Below, in pieces: positions 10,689 through 22,689 of a stretch of 56,244 nucleotides of DNA. The notes under the pieces are model-generated. The model made no database searches and was not told the origin of the DNA. It saw only the letters and a list, made by a program, of their open reading frames with translations. Position 1 is the first letter of the stretch; every line of letters begins with the position of its first letter. Source of the stretch: Perkinsus marinus ATCC 50983 (taxonomy: Eukaryota; Perkinsozoa; Perkinsida; Perkinsidae); NCBI RefSeq assembly GCF_000006405.1, contig NW_003216737.1:76407-132650 (forward strand), read 5' to 3'. Made by a program: the position numbers and the translations under genes.

Positions 10689-12362
10689 GTTGATGTAAAC
10701 CCCACCTTTTCCTCTTAAAAGCCTTTCAGTTTCGATTCGAGTGGCGACCTTCATAACGCTCTATCCTCCATAACTAGCTTTGGTCGATCTACGGAGATGG
10801 TATGCTTACTGCAGACTACCATATTTTGCTATGATTCCACTCAGGAATCTTCTGGGCCTCACCTCAATTCTCCGTCAACGACTTGTTTATTATTATTCTC
10901 ACATTCGGCCGAGCTCCCCACAGTAACATCTCATTAGCATCTTTCGCGATCCACGTGTGGTTTTCAGATTGCACAGACTTTCTCAAAAGGCGAGATGAAG
11001 CATCGCCACGTGAGCAACATGACGTTATTCTCTTTTATTAGTTGTTTTCAGAATTCTGAAGCCGCGATCAGCCACTTGAGCTCTGCTGTATCCATCGTGA
11101 GGTTAGCAAACACATAAATGCAGGTATGTTCCTCTCACAAAACAGTATCATTACTCTTATTTTCGGCAGATACTCCGAGAGCATTTTTCTAGAAAAATCC
11201 GGTTTTTATGCAACACCAACAATCGTCATAATGTCTGTATTATGTTAACTTTATGCAGAACTATCCCCGTCTTTGGTTTCATCCTCCCCTCCCTGTTGTT
11301 AGCATGTACTCACGATATTGTCGTAGCCTTCGTGTGTGGGTCATCATCGCTTGACTCCATTGTAACACCATTGTCTTTGTAACACTAGCGAGAGTACCCG
11401 GTTGTTGCTGTCGCCATTATTATTTTGCTATGCACCATGTCGCGTTCGATGAGTTTTTCTCACCGAGGGAATACCTCATCTTTGACAGCAATCCCATCTT
11501 CACAGTGGAAGCCTGGGAATTTCTTACTCAATCCTCACATGTGCATAGCCTAGCTCAAAGTGTCCTGTGATTGATTTTCACTCCACTACTTCGGAATCAT
11601 CGTAAAAAAGTATCTCACGATCTGTAATAGAACGAGCCTTTGATACCATAAGAAGACGAAGCGAAGCGCTGTATTACGATTGAACAGCACAACGATAGTA
11701 ATTGCGAGTCAATGATGAGCCTGGTCATGCATTGTAATGAACACTCGACTAGCGGACCGCTGAGCATGCCAACCTAAGTGAACCTAGTCTATGAAAGAGT
11801 AGGGCTCTCGCTACATTGTACTTAGCAATAGGGTAGCTTCTCCGATGTCGAAACCATCTCGGAGAGTTACTATCGGGAGGGTCGGGTTGGCAACACGATC
11901 CAAACGATCGCTATTCCCACAAGGACCCCCTGAGGCTTTAAAGCTGGCGGGCAAGTCGCGCTAGCAGGACTTCGAGTGGTGTTGTAAATGGGTTGAAATT
12001 TTCTAACCAACGTCTGCGATGTATGTTATCCTGTTATCTCGAGTGTCCGTAGTGTACCTCCCCCGTACCTAGGAAATTCATTTGTACCCTGCCACAATTC
12101 AGAGCTTTTGAAATGCAACTCTCGAAGCCTTTCGTAGCTCGATGGCTGTGGTATTGCTGTTCTTCATATAGTACTTGGCATATGTCGTTATAAGTTGTAC
12201 GTCTGTGACAGATCTATTTACCCTAGCTTCATTGCTACACGGCGTGTACACAAATACAATTCTGCCTCTCAATTCACCCTTCTGTTGCACAGTCTTCCGG
12301 CAATCTGTGATGCTTCCCTCTCCTTGTGTAACTCGACAACATGTCGGTGCATCAGAAGCATC
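10689..12362. other. intergenic, no gene recognised
   Basis: Low-information DNA between the zinc-finger gene and the 3' end of the minus-strand coiled-coil gene. No conserved frame, RNA gene or repeat recognised. Confidence 0.5.
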
Positions 12363-15300
12363 TCACTTAGGCACATGTAATGGTTTCACTTTACGAGACA
12401 GTCTCGGACCCATGCCCGATATCGTCAATGATCGTATCTCCTCTCGTTGTCGTGAGACGATCCCTTCGAGCTCTTCAGCTAATGCTTCGCCCTTCGACAC
12501 TTTCATTTTGAGTTCCTCTATCACTTCGTCCTTCCTCTTCAGCATTCTCCGCACTCTCTCTTCTAACGATCGTATAGCCTCATCGCCCTTAACCTACCAT
12601 CCGCACAAACACTCCAAAAAAATCTATGAATTGCTCCTATCTCGATCTCACATGTTCTTGCTCGAGTTTCTCCTCTGCATTCGTCTTAACTGCCGAAAGT
12701 TCCCCTTCCAGATGAGCCTTTTCTCTCCTGGCCATCAGTCGTGACGGCTCTCGACAGGGCAAACGACCAACCTTAGCTGCTCTAGCTCCCTGCCAATTTC
12801 TTGCCGTGCCTTTTCAGCTTCTATCGTAGCTCTAGCGCTCTCCTTCTCATGGGCGAGTAGCTGACTTCAAATTCGTCACAGTTTATTCTCAGATGAGTTC
12901 ACAATGTCCTTCCGTTCCTGTTCAGCACATGCCAATCTTTCTCTCGTCAGTTTCAACTCTTCTTTCGAATTGTCAACATCTTTCTTCAATTTGTCAATCT
13001 CAGTCGCCATGCTTTCTCGCTCTTTCTCGAGTGCCTTCATCTGATGAGCGGTATTAAATTGTCTTTGTTGACAGTGTTCCGTACGTTTTGCTGTAGATCG
13101 GCAATTTCGCCTGTGAGTCGCGTTTTGTTATCTTCCCACTCCTTTGAGGCAGAAGCCTTTGCGCGATACTCCGCCTCGACAACCTCTCGACTCAAACGGT
13201 CCACAACTGTCGCAACCTAAGTTATCATTAATGAATTGAAAGTGAATAACCCAACGAAATGGTGAGACGTTGGTATGCACTCAATTTTCATATTTCCACT
13301 TATTAGACGCTTTTCTTTGTTCGTCTGCCGGTTGAGTCCTTCATATGGACGATTTGCTGTCTGGTGATGGTGGCCAGACTTCTACTACAGTTCGTAGCTG
13401 TTCCCTATATAGCCAAGGTTATGATTGGACAATCGACATGGTCATTTCGAGATATACACGTTGGGAGGGAGGCCCCATGCCTTGCCCTTACGGCTAAATA
13501 CAAATGCTATGAATGTCGGTCGTCTACCGAGTGGAATGCAATTCCCTGCCGTTATCATGTCGCTACCCTCTTGAAGAGGCCCTCGCAACCCGGGGTTGCG
13601 AGGGCCTCTTCAGTCTACGTAAGGAGTGGTCATCGTCAGTGGTTTTGAGGTCATTCAATTCTCCTTCTCTCGGAAGAGGTTCTATCAACAAGGTTCTTCC
13701 GAACGGCGACCTCATCACTCGAGGGCATTCAACCGTCCGTTCTGAATTCCTCGCGGCGGATCGTTTCGAAATTACGATTTCCTCAGACTTCGACGTACAC
13801 CTCCTTGGCTTCACCATCACGGGCATGACCATGTGGATGAGTGTTTCCCTCTCCTCGCACAATCTAACAGCTGCGATATGAGACTCGGCCATTTCTCTTT
13901 CAATCGCCAATGATTGACAGGCAGCTTCTGACCTCCATCCGAGCCCACTGGTTTGCTTCGTGTTGGTGATACCAAACGGCTGCGAATCGTTCTCAAGGCC
14001 GGTTTGATATGTCCTTGCACCTGTCGTTGGATGTCGTGCTGTTACACTATCTGTTTGATCTTATTCTCCTCAGCGTCCACTTCATCCGGGCATTATTTCT
14101 TATGTGACGTGAATCGCTGATTGAAAATACATTATTCAACCCCAGTGTTGTTTACAATCAAATCGATTCTGATATTCAAATCTCCGTACTTTTTTTCTGA
14201 TACATAAACATTGGTCGCTATGGGGTGAATTATCCAAGGAACTGTGAGCCTCCATTCTATCATGCATCGGCATGTCTTATGACGTCGCATCTCCGGTGGT
14301 ATTAAAATTTCACAACAGTGTTCATTTGAATGACCGTAACTGAACTTAGTATTTGCTCTGCGTTACAGTGTCCGCGTAGTAATAAGAAATTACACTGGAT
14401 GACTCGGTGAGCCTTTGGATGATGTGAAGCTCGTTGTCTCCCTCTGTACAAATGAGGCTAGATCGAACTATAGACCTAGCTGGATCACAAGTGATGGTAC
14501 TTTTTCGCAAGTGACCATTAGTGACTTTAGAATTCTAGATATGATTAAGTACGCCAATGCCCTTGAGAGGGCTAGGCGCTCTTAACTATGTCTCTACATC
14601 TTAGAGAGGTGCCCTTAAAGCCACAAGGCTGATAGGAGAGGGTCGTCAGACTGAGCCACTTCGGGGTCGGATCGGCCACTAGATCGATGGTCAACTACGT
14701 GGTTGGATTGACGCGGCTCGTGCTCAAATTTTAGCATCGCATAGTACACCTTCGGCACGAAGGACGTGCATATGCGTGGCAACCCCACCCCGGGAAACGT
14801 TCAAGTTGCGTTATCATGGTTGTCGTTGAGTATGGGGATGAAATTTGATGATAATATACAAGTCGACGAGGCATTCGAATAAACGCGGTCGAATTCTACG
14901 ACTTGACGACATGGCGTCTGATCTATCCCAACATAAGCGATTTTTGAAAGTTGAAAATTTTCGATTCCCCCTTGACGACTCAAAATATAAAATTTATCAT
15001 CATAACAACAAGGCCCTTCTCAGCTGGTATCTCATCCCTCTACCCCTACCTTGCTATTCAAAAAGTAGGACATGTTTTCGGAGAACTCTATAACTCCAAT
15101 GAGTATAGCTTCTACTCGAAACACAGCAATAAAGTTTTATTATTCCGGTATCATCTCAACGAAAAACACACCCAAAACGGAGCCGAATTTTACTAATTCT
15201 CACCTGGCGATTTCTCTCTTCTTCACATTCTTTTCTCATCTCCTTTTCCTTTTCTCTTAACTCGTCTTCCAGCTTCCTCCGTATCTGCGTTTTCGTCCAG

Positions 15301-16737
15301 ATGCTCAATTCATCAACCCTGCCTCACATTTTCCATCCATGTCTCTCGTTCGAGTTCTTCTCCTCGTTTAATCGTCTTAACTTCAACCTCCTTAGCAGAT
15401 TTCACTCGCGTCAATTCTTCCTCGAACTTTTGCTCGGCCTCTTTCAATCGCTTCATAGCCTCAACGTGCGCCTGCTTGCGAGCCGGTTTTTATCGCTCAA
15501 TCAAGGAGATCCGCACCTGATGCAGTTCCTCTCTAAATTTGATATCCAATTTATTGCGCTCTTCCTCGGCCTGCTTTCTAACCTCTACCATATCTTGCTG
15601 AGCGCCTATCCGGATTGACCTCATCTGTTCATTCCATTTCTCAGCCTCTTCAGCGACCTAGCAGGAATTCTATACGCGGTTCGGCTTTCCTCGCGGACCT
15701 GCCGCCGGCAGCGGTCCCTCTCGACCAGCACTAGGGCGTCGCATTCCCTTCTTATCGCCTCGGTTTTCATCTCTAGTTCAAGTTTATGTTCGGCCGCTAG
15801 TTCAGCACGCTGAACTCCTAAAGCTTCCCTATGGCGTTCAAGTAATGCCTGTTGGATAGAAATAACTCCGATTTAATCGAGTCGAATTAACGAGACAGCA
15901 GAGGCAGGAGAGCTCTCGCCTGCTTATCCTTGCGTGATTCACTGAGTATCCTCTCAACTTCTGGTTCCATCCCACGTATAGTAGATTCCTTAATTTCTCT
16001 AGTTTTTGTCGCTTCCCATTCGGATCTTCGAATTTTCTCTTGAGCCATCCACATCTTTTTCTGTTTGCTTACCTATGGGAACCCTTACGGCTGCTGTTAC
16101 AGAGCGCTCGCCTCGCGTATCAAATGCTCCTCGGCCTCTTCCTTCAGCATTTCCATTCTTCTCTCACTCGTTTTCAGTCCTTCAACGAGATGCTCACATT
16201 GTTTAGTCAATTCAGTTTTATCAACAAGCAGTTTGTCTATCATTTTCAACTGTCGTTCCCCTTTTGTCATCAAATCTCGTTTTATCTGGCTGAACATTTT
16301 TTCACTTAAGCTGTTTTTCCATCACACATTTTGAATCTTCGTGTTGCTCTGACGCTCTATTTCGCCAACTTTGGTCATCCACTCCCGTTCCTGGTCCTCG
16401 AACTTAACCCGCAATTCTCGTATAAGTGAAGTCTTAGCAGCTAACTCGCCCTCCAGAGTTGTCAATCTCGCCTATCACATTCATAGGCTCATCATTTCAT
16501 CTTCGACTCACCCTAAGTTTTGCCTCTTTATCTCCTCGTTCCCTCTCAAGCGGTGAATACTCCTCATCATTCCAGGTCGAGGTAGCGTTGTCTCTATTTT
16601 CATTGTATTTTGTATAGCGTTTATACTGTCGCTTACCTGATGCTCTCCAGGACGGTCTCGGATTTCTCCTCGGCCAACTCTATAAGGGAGATAATTGAAT
16701 CCAACGGACTGTCGGCGGTGTTGTCGCAGCGCGCCAT
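12363..16737 (-). CDS. long coiled-coil protein, many exons
   Basis: Start MARCDNTADSPLDSII at 16737; stop at 12363-12365. Exons joined by ~33-60-nt introns encode near-continuous coiled coil, for example KLEDELREKEKEMRKECEE, AEEAEKWNEQM and RSLEERVRRMLKRKDEVIEE. This is typical of centrosome, basal-body or cytoskeletal scaffolds; no catalytic domain is seen. One junction, after SESRKDKQ, fits best with a GC-AG intron. Exons are clear at 16737-15198 and 13216-12363. An additional exon-like stretch lies near 13850-14100 (LAIEREMAESHIAAVRLCEE). The rest of 13216-15197 is unresolved and contains a foreign gene copy. Two tiny stop-containing gaps (12865-12879 and 14039-14047) lie within otherwise continuous coding and could be nonsense mutations or ultra-short introns. 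It may be intact or decaying. Confidence 0.6.
13320..13881 (+). pseudogene. broken paralogue of the 26-kb membrane-protein gene
   Basis: Matches 26540-27075. The first ~240 bp (to about 13560) is nearly identical at DNA level and encodes the same TM segment and ...EYKCYECRSS-type region. After the palindrome at 13565-13612 only the protein resemblance persists (NGDLITRGHSTVRSE against NGDLFSNGQLSVRRD, and the LLGFTITG region), at much lower identity. The palindrome shifts the frame and the N-terminal ~60 residues are missing. It lies on the opposite strand to the coiled-coil gene, in that gene's unresolved interval. Confidence 0.75.
13566..13612. repeat. 20-1-20 palindrome flanked by CCTCTT repeats
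   Basis: 13572-13591 and 13593-13612 are exact reverse complements around G13592. CCTCTT occurs at 13566-13571 and again at 13605-13610, so the inserted material sits between 6-bp direct repeats. The parent locus near 26790 lacks it. Confidence 0.9.
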
Positions 16738-18558
16738 GTCTTTATCGGGTGAACCGCATCGCTGATATAAGAGGAAATGGTGGAGCCAATGACTTCCTCG
16801 CCCACCTCCGGGTCTATCTTATTCGGGGGTTTATTTTCAGACCCTTCTACTGTGCCTCCACTGCATGCTGCGACCCCATCGGGATCACCATTATACTGGA
16901 TTACCATGGAAAATACGAGGAAACGAAATATGAGGATGGAATTCAACTAACTACACCTCCCCCATTCAAGCTTGATGAATAGGCAGTCGAGAGTGACAGT
17001 TTCACAAGGGCAAGTTTGATTTCGAGCAGATGGAAGTTTAATGCTCCAGATGGCTAACCCTCGGAGGCTTCTTCCAATGACATACCATCAGCGCGATCAG
17101 TAATCAACAAGTGCAATGGTACAGCTGATGAGGACTGGCATCTCCAATTCATAAGGCCCGACAGAGGACCGAGTATAACATCAGGAGTAGTGGAGCTTCA
17201 GCATTCAAAACCAAATCTTCGAATTATATCGTCGAGGGCTTTAGATGAAGATTATGCCAAACTCTTCTTATCTACTTTCCCAGCCATGGCTCGATGAAGC
17301 AGCTTAGTTGTCTCTACGTTAGTGCCAAAAGTGACTACATGACTGGTAGTCAAGTTTATCTTCTCAATCAACCGATAATTTCATACTACTACCAGTGATC
17401 GGTAGTAGGCATGTGCGTTCTGTCGGAGTTTATACTACGGTTTTCTCACCTGGCTTCAGAAGTTTTCTCATTAGTTTATATCCACAACATATGACAAAAC
17501 TGAACGAAGAGATTCCAAATGTTTTGACCATGTGCACATTCCTCAGACTTCTTTAATACACGGTTAATAGCTTTGTATCGACATGTGTTAATAAAGAATG
17601 AAGATATCATCAATGCCAAGTACTGGTAACCGGTGATAGGGAGCGCAACAGTAGTTGGGGGGTACCCTCTCCGGGGAGTGCAGTCCGATAAGTGTCTTCC
17701 TGACATGACTACCGCCGTAGACCAACTCCCTATTCTTATTTTCGCGGTAACATATTTCATCTAACACGTCTTCTAGTGAGGGCAGCTCAGTTCTCTACAG
17801 TAATTTTCAACTATCTGTAAAGGCTGTGCGCCTTATAGGTTCACAGCCCCAAATCTACTCCCATGTGCCAGTACAGACCAACTCGGAACTGGCAACGACT
17901 CGGTTGAGCATCATACTGGACCCAGCTGAGATTCGGATATCTCAGAATTCAAATGTCATGTAAAACGAACCGACGTGATAGACGCAGTCTCGCCTCTGGC
18001 ATACAAGGAATTGTGATCAGAATTACTTATTCACCTGGGCAACGATTTAGTCTTGAGGCTGTCTTGAAGTCGAATACGGCGTCTCTAGCATCCAAGAAAA
18101 CGTATTATTCTTGATTCGCCACTTTATGGTTTGAAAACTCCGCGTTGCCACGAGGAGTCGTTGAGGCGTCTTGAAGTGCTCCTCAATCGCCGCAGGAGGT
18201 CCTTATGGAAGACACCCCAGGATTGGCTCTCAGAGAGAGAGTGTATAAAAAGTATGTTGATCCAGTTAACGTATTGTGTTGTAGATAGATCGTATAAGCT
18301 GAAGCTTAGTGCTCTCATGGAGTGGTTCGCCACAGTTAGCGATTGTTGAGTCTTGTGCGCAAAACCAATCGGTTACATACAGCCGTCCTCTGCATCGCAG
18401 GAAATTGAAGGCTCTAATTCACAGTGTGAGCCTCGAATCATTATCGCCTCGATTACCCCTCTAGAACGTACCAGGCTGAACCTCCTCCTCCTCCTCCAGC
18501 TATAGAGTATCCTTTTCATTCCGCATTTTCTTTGACGCTAATGCTAACTTCGCTCGAG
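16738..18558. other. intergenic, no gene recognised
   Basis: Short frames on both strands, none with recognisable domains. A stem of 8 bp with a 7-nt loop lies near 17382-17404. A short pyrimidine (CTC) run occurs near 18481. Confidence 0.5.
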
Positions 18559-21252
18559 AACAAGATTCTTGGCCGGAATTTGTCGCTGATTGATTCGAGA
18601 TGAATACGATGTACCACAATCTCGAGATATCGTTTTTCCTTGGAGCCTTGGAAATTTTGAGAGGAATTTGAGGGGTGTTTCATCCCGGATTGATTTTTCG
18701 ACAATAAACCGCAGATTTCCTCCTTTGACGATTCAACGATACTCCAACGACTCATAGTTGATACGGGGAGTAGTATGACGTAACAGACGATAGCTGCACG
18801 CATACACAAGGAAGGTTACCTGAATAGGATATCTTAGGTTCACAAGAGGAAGATACAAAATAGGTCCCATCGAAAGGAAGTCATCGAGTAACGATAATCC
18901 CAATGCATTTTGGTGGTCAACTGAAAATGATCAACTGACAAGATCATCGAGAGTCCAACACAACGATTAAAGTTAAGTGAAAGTATCACTACTAAGCACT
19001 GAGAGATAGGGAACGACGATGATGAGGGTAAACTGAGGGTTGCTGCTATGCTGCTCATAACGACGACTACCATCTTGTCTTCAATGGTGATGATTTGAAT
19101 GAAATAATTCCACAACAGTGAATGAGCAGTCATGATACCCTCGTGATGAACAACAGTTAATCACGAGGAATGGGTAGTAGTGAATAATGAGGACTGTAGT
19201 AGTGGTAGTAATAGAAGAGGTGCTAATAGTATATTAAGGGACACTCGTTGTTTATTTACATATACTCACTTTACCTCTCAACACGCCGAAACCTTGGCAT
19301 GTGGTGGTGACACTATTAGTACAACTGTCACCAGAAATAAGTGACAGAATATAGCAATGCTGACATAATCGTCGTCGATGAGATCGGAACACAATAATAC
19401 TTCTACTACCGACTCCTCACCAGAAGGAAGCTCCCAGGAAAACACAGGCAGCTACTCCAAGGCCTCCGGCAAACGTCGGGAAGACCGGCGGCGGCAGCAT
19501 TCGTCGAGTAGTCGAGTACGAAATGTATTCACATTATACCGACAAGAATCTGATAAATTATAATAATTATAACAACGGCGAGGTTATATAACGTACGTAG
19601 CAGATTGATAAAGTTAACGACTTAGAGACGATGATGATAGCAGTCGTTATCTGTTAAGATGAATATTTCAATACATTTAATAAACTTACATCATTTTATT
19701 GGACAACCTTTTGAGGACGACTCCGAAGAGATAAATCCAATTGATGCTTCTGAGAGGATGAGGACTACATTGAAGGCAACATAGGATTTATTACTCTCGA
19801 TGATGATGAGCGATGGTGATGATGTAATGATGTAGTTGATGATACTGTCGTCCGCATTGCACTCATTGGATCACCGATATCAACAACTGATGCCCTCCCT
19901 CTTGGAGTAGTCACCCCGACTCTCGGTGTAGATCTAAAGAATTGAAAATTAAATTAATTTCAACTTTTATAATATTACCCTCTAGGGCTCGGTTGAGGGT
20001 AATAGGCCGATGACGACACACCACCTCGTGGGGTCGTATAAGATGATAATCCTGAACCTCTCGGACTCTGTTGGTGATAATATGATAAAGCCGAAGTGGA
20101 GGAAGCAGCACGCTGAAGGCAGCGATGAGGGAGGGCACCATATCCCCCAACAGGGGATTCATAAGGAAGAGGCCGAGATGATGATAGACTCCGATTAGAG
20201 GTCGACCTAGACACTCCAACACTAGGATGATATGCTACCCCTGGTGTTGAAGGATGACGACCAATCGATGATGAGGATGTTGATGATGTCAAATGATGAT
20301 GATGAAGTGTAGAGGAAGAAGCTCTCGAAGGTGGGGGTCGACGACGAGGAGAAGAAGAAGCCATCATACCGACACTGTGGGAGAGAGATCAATGAATATT
20401 AACAGAATGATGGGAATTACTTTGAAGTTGAGGACATTGGACTCATACGATGCATAGCAACAGCAGCCGTCGCAGCATTGCTATCGGGGCCATTCTGAAT
20501 CGAACCTGATGATAACAGTCGGATGAGTTATTATTATATATAAACACCTTCAAATTGTTGCATTTCTTCATCTTCTTTTCCCCTTCGTTTTCTACGTTCC
20601 TCCACAATCCTCCTTTTCCCCATTAGTTCATCCCAAGGAGGTATAACACCTTTACGCTGATGCTCTCGGACATCCCCTGTGTAAAAGGAAGAATATCAAT
20701 ACTGTGAGTAGTAGATTATTCGAATATACCATCATCATCATCATCACCACTACTGCTGAAATCAAACTCATCATCATGTTCCCGTACACGATTAGAAGAC
20801 CCCTCCGTCGTAGCAGGTGAAGACGATGCAGATAATCTGTATAATAATATTTTATATAATATAAGCAATAATATTACTCTCCTTCTTCCCTCACTGATGT
20901 GGTAATTAAGGCACTAACAGCACCAGTAACGTCATCACCTTTGAGGGGAGTCCGAGGCGTTCTAGTCGGAGAGGAAGAGGAAGTTGCTGTAGTAGAGACC
21001 GGATGATCTATATCTTGTTTACTACTAGTACAGCCCATGACGGATCAAGACGACAAGTATCACCAAATACTACAATGCTCTGAAAATATGATAAATACCG
21101 GTTTATTAGTGGTAACACAATTATACACCTGGTCTGATATGAAGGGATATATGACAAACGAATTGAATAAGGAGGTAAAATGAAAATGAATAATACTCAA
21201 GTACTACAGCTCATAATATACGACATTTCAAATAATATCGGATTGAATGCTT
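18559..21252. repeat. left arm of a 2.7-kb inverted duplication
   Basis: Reverse complement of 22690-25312 across its length with few differences. The outer boundary is at AACAAGATTCTT and the inner boundary at GAATGCTT. The left arm carries about 55 bp near 18590-18640 that the right arm lacks. It contains the complete gene 19765-21038. Confidence 0.95.
19765..21038 (-). CDS. predicted myristoylated Ser/Arg-rich protein, copy L
   Basis: Starts MGCTSSKQD. Gly2 with Ser/Thr at 5-6 is a classic N-myristoylation signal, and Cys3 is a typical palmitoylation site, so membrane anchoring is expected. Six exons mirror the right-arm copy, with short AT-rich introns. The middle carries a charged helical stretch (PPWDELMGKKRIVEERRKRR). 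The large exon 5 encodes a Ser/Arg/Pro-rich region with a poly-His run and SPRG motifs. No known domain. Differences from copy R include HHLTSSTSSSS for HHMTSSTSSS and SNRS for SHRS. The two genes are divergent, 5' ends facing the spacer. Confidence 0.85.
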
Positions 21253-22689
21253 AACTATCCCAAATTGGGATTCCCAATATATTCCTACGTGCACGCACAA
21301 GGAAGACCGTTTCGTTGTGCGGTAGCTACGCTAGTAGTGTACGCATCCCTAGTACTCAATGTAAGGAGTATACGTACTAGGCCTTCTCGGAGAAGGGACG
21401 GAGCTCGCGTCATTCGCGCAAGAACGATTAACTCGATCGACTCCCGCGCCGAAAATTGGAAAACGAAAAGGTCGCAGGTTCGATCCCCACGGACGTCATT
21501 TCTACCGCAATTAATTTGTCGGCGGTTTTCGGAGCAGTTGCTGATGAGTTGATCGAGTACGCAGGGTTTCATATTTTTCGCAAGATCCCCAGACCGGGAG
21601 CTTTCGAATGGTGGTTCATACGTTCTCATATCTGTTGTGGATCGGGCATACGCATGCACGCATGCACGCACGCACCAACACACCAACGCACGCACGAAGT
21701 TATCGTGAAGTGAGAGAATACGCTCCGTTCGCTTCGCAATCAAGTATCCAAGCTCTCGGAGACATTGAAAACGAGTAAGCTCTATCTATTACTACCCTTC
21801 TGGTTGTGTTCTATCGACAAGTTGCTATATCATCGTCCAATGTTGGAGGATGATGGCATCCAACGTGCACAGGAGTTAGGTCCAATGATGATGCGGCCAT
21901 TGTGGAATCACTTGTGGAGGTGTGTAGTTCCTTTCCGATTGAAACTATCTTAATAACAAGTGTTCAATCCAAGTATGCCGTGTTAACTGAGTACCTCATT
22001 TAGTCATGTTCTTCGTAGGCTCCGATTATCGGTGTCAAATCATCATCCGATCCTTATCGCCTTCTACCCATCTGCTAAACTTTCCCAGAGCGAGCTCCTC
22101 TCTTGTTGCTACTATCAGCACCGATCGTGCTAGTAGCCTGTATTAGTACGTCCTCAATGAGGACCCTCAATGTCGTCGAGCGGTAACCCGAAACTTTCGG
22201 GTTACGTAACAGCTAGTTCTATATACCGCAACAACAGGCACTTTCGAGTTATGCGTGCGTGTCTGCGTGCAGAATTATTATGGCTTAACTACGAAGCGTG
22301 GGAGGCTATCAGATAGGTCAAACGACTTCTCAATATGCGGAGGTGTTGGGAAAACTCGATTATGCGAACAGCTCGAAGAGATATGCACGATAAACTGATG
22401 ATGGAGAAATGTCCCAGCCGGGGATCGAACCAGGGACCTATGTAAAATTCATTGATTGACTCCATTGACGTGGGCTCAGTGAGCTCCGCCCCTTCGTCAC
22501 GAAGGCCTAGTTCCTAAACCGATATGTTGACGAAATTTGAGTCCCCTAAACCGCGCACCGTCGAAATTGGCGTTTCAATAGGAGTATCTTGGGGCACGAA
22601 CTCGCTCGCCTGGTGAAATTGAAGTTTTTAATGTTGAGATAGAGGTTGAAAAGGTGTATTTTATCAACGAATTTACATGCATTAGCAAG
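21253..22689. other. spacer between inverted arms; tRNA-like and CG-rich repeats
   Basis: Contains B-box-like GGTTCGATCCC at 21477-21487 (plus) and its counterpart on the minus strand at 22420-22431, typical of tRNA-derived repeats. A CGCATGCACG-type simple repeat lies at 21650-21700. Palindromes occur at 22183-22205 (11-1-11) and 21382-21396 (7-1-7). No protein gene recognised. It also serves as the shared upstream region of the two divergent myristoylated-protein genes. Confidence 0.6.
22183..22205. repeat. 11-1-11 perfect palindrome
   Basis: GTAACCCGAAA, centre C at 22194, then the exact reverse complement. GTAAC is repeated at 22206-22210 immediately after it. Confidence 0.9.

Noticed and set aside
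22150-22172. Scar-like repeat CCTCAATG with an odd palindrome
   Set aside because: Period is 13 and the inverted segment does not match the pR-rc(pRf)-Rf model, so it was not counted.
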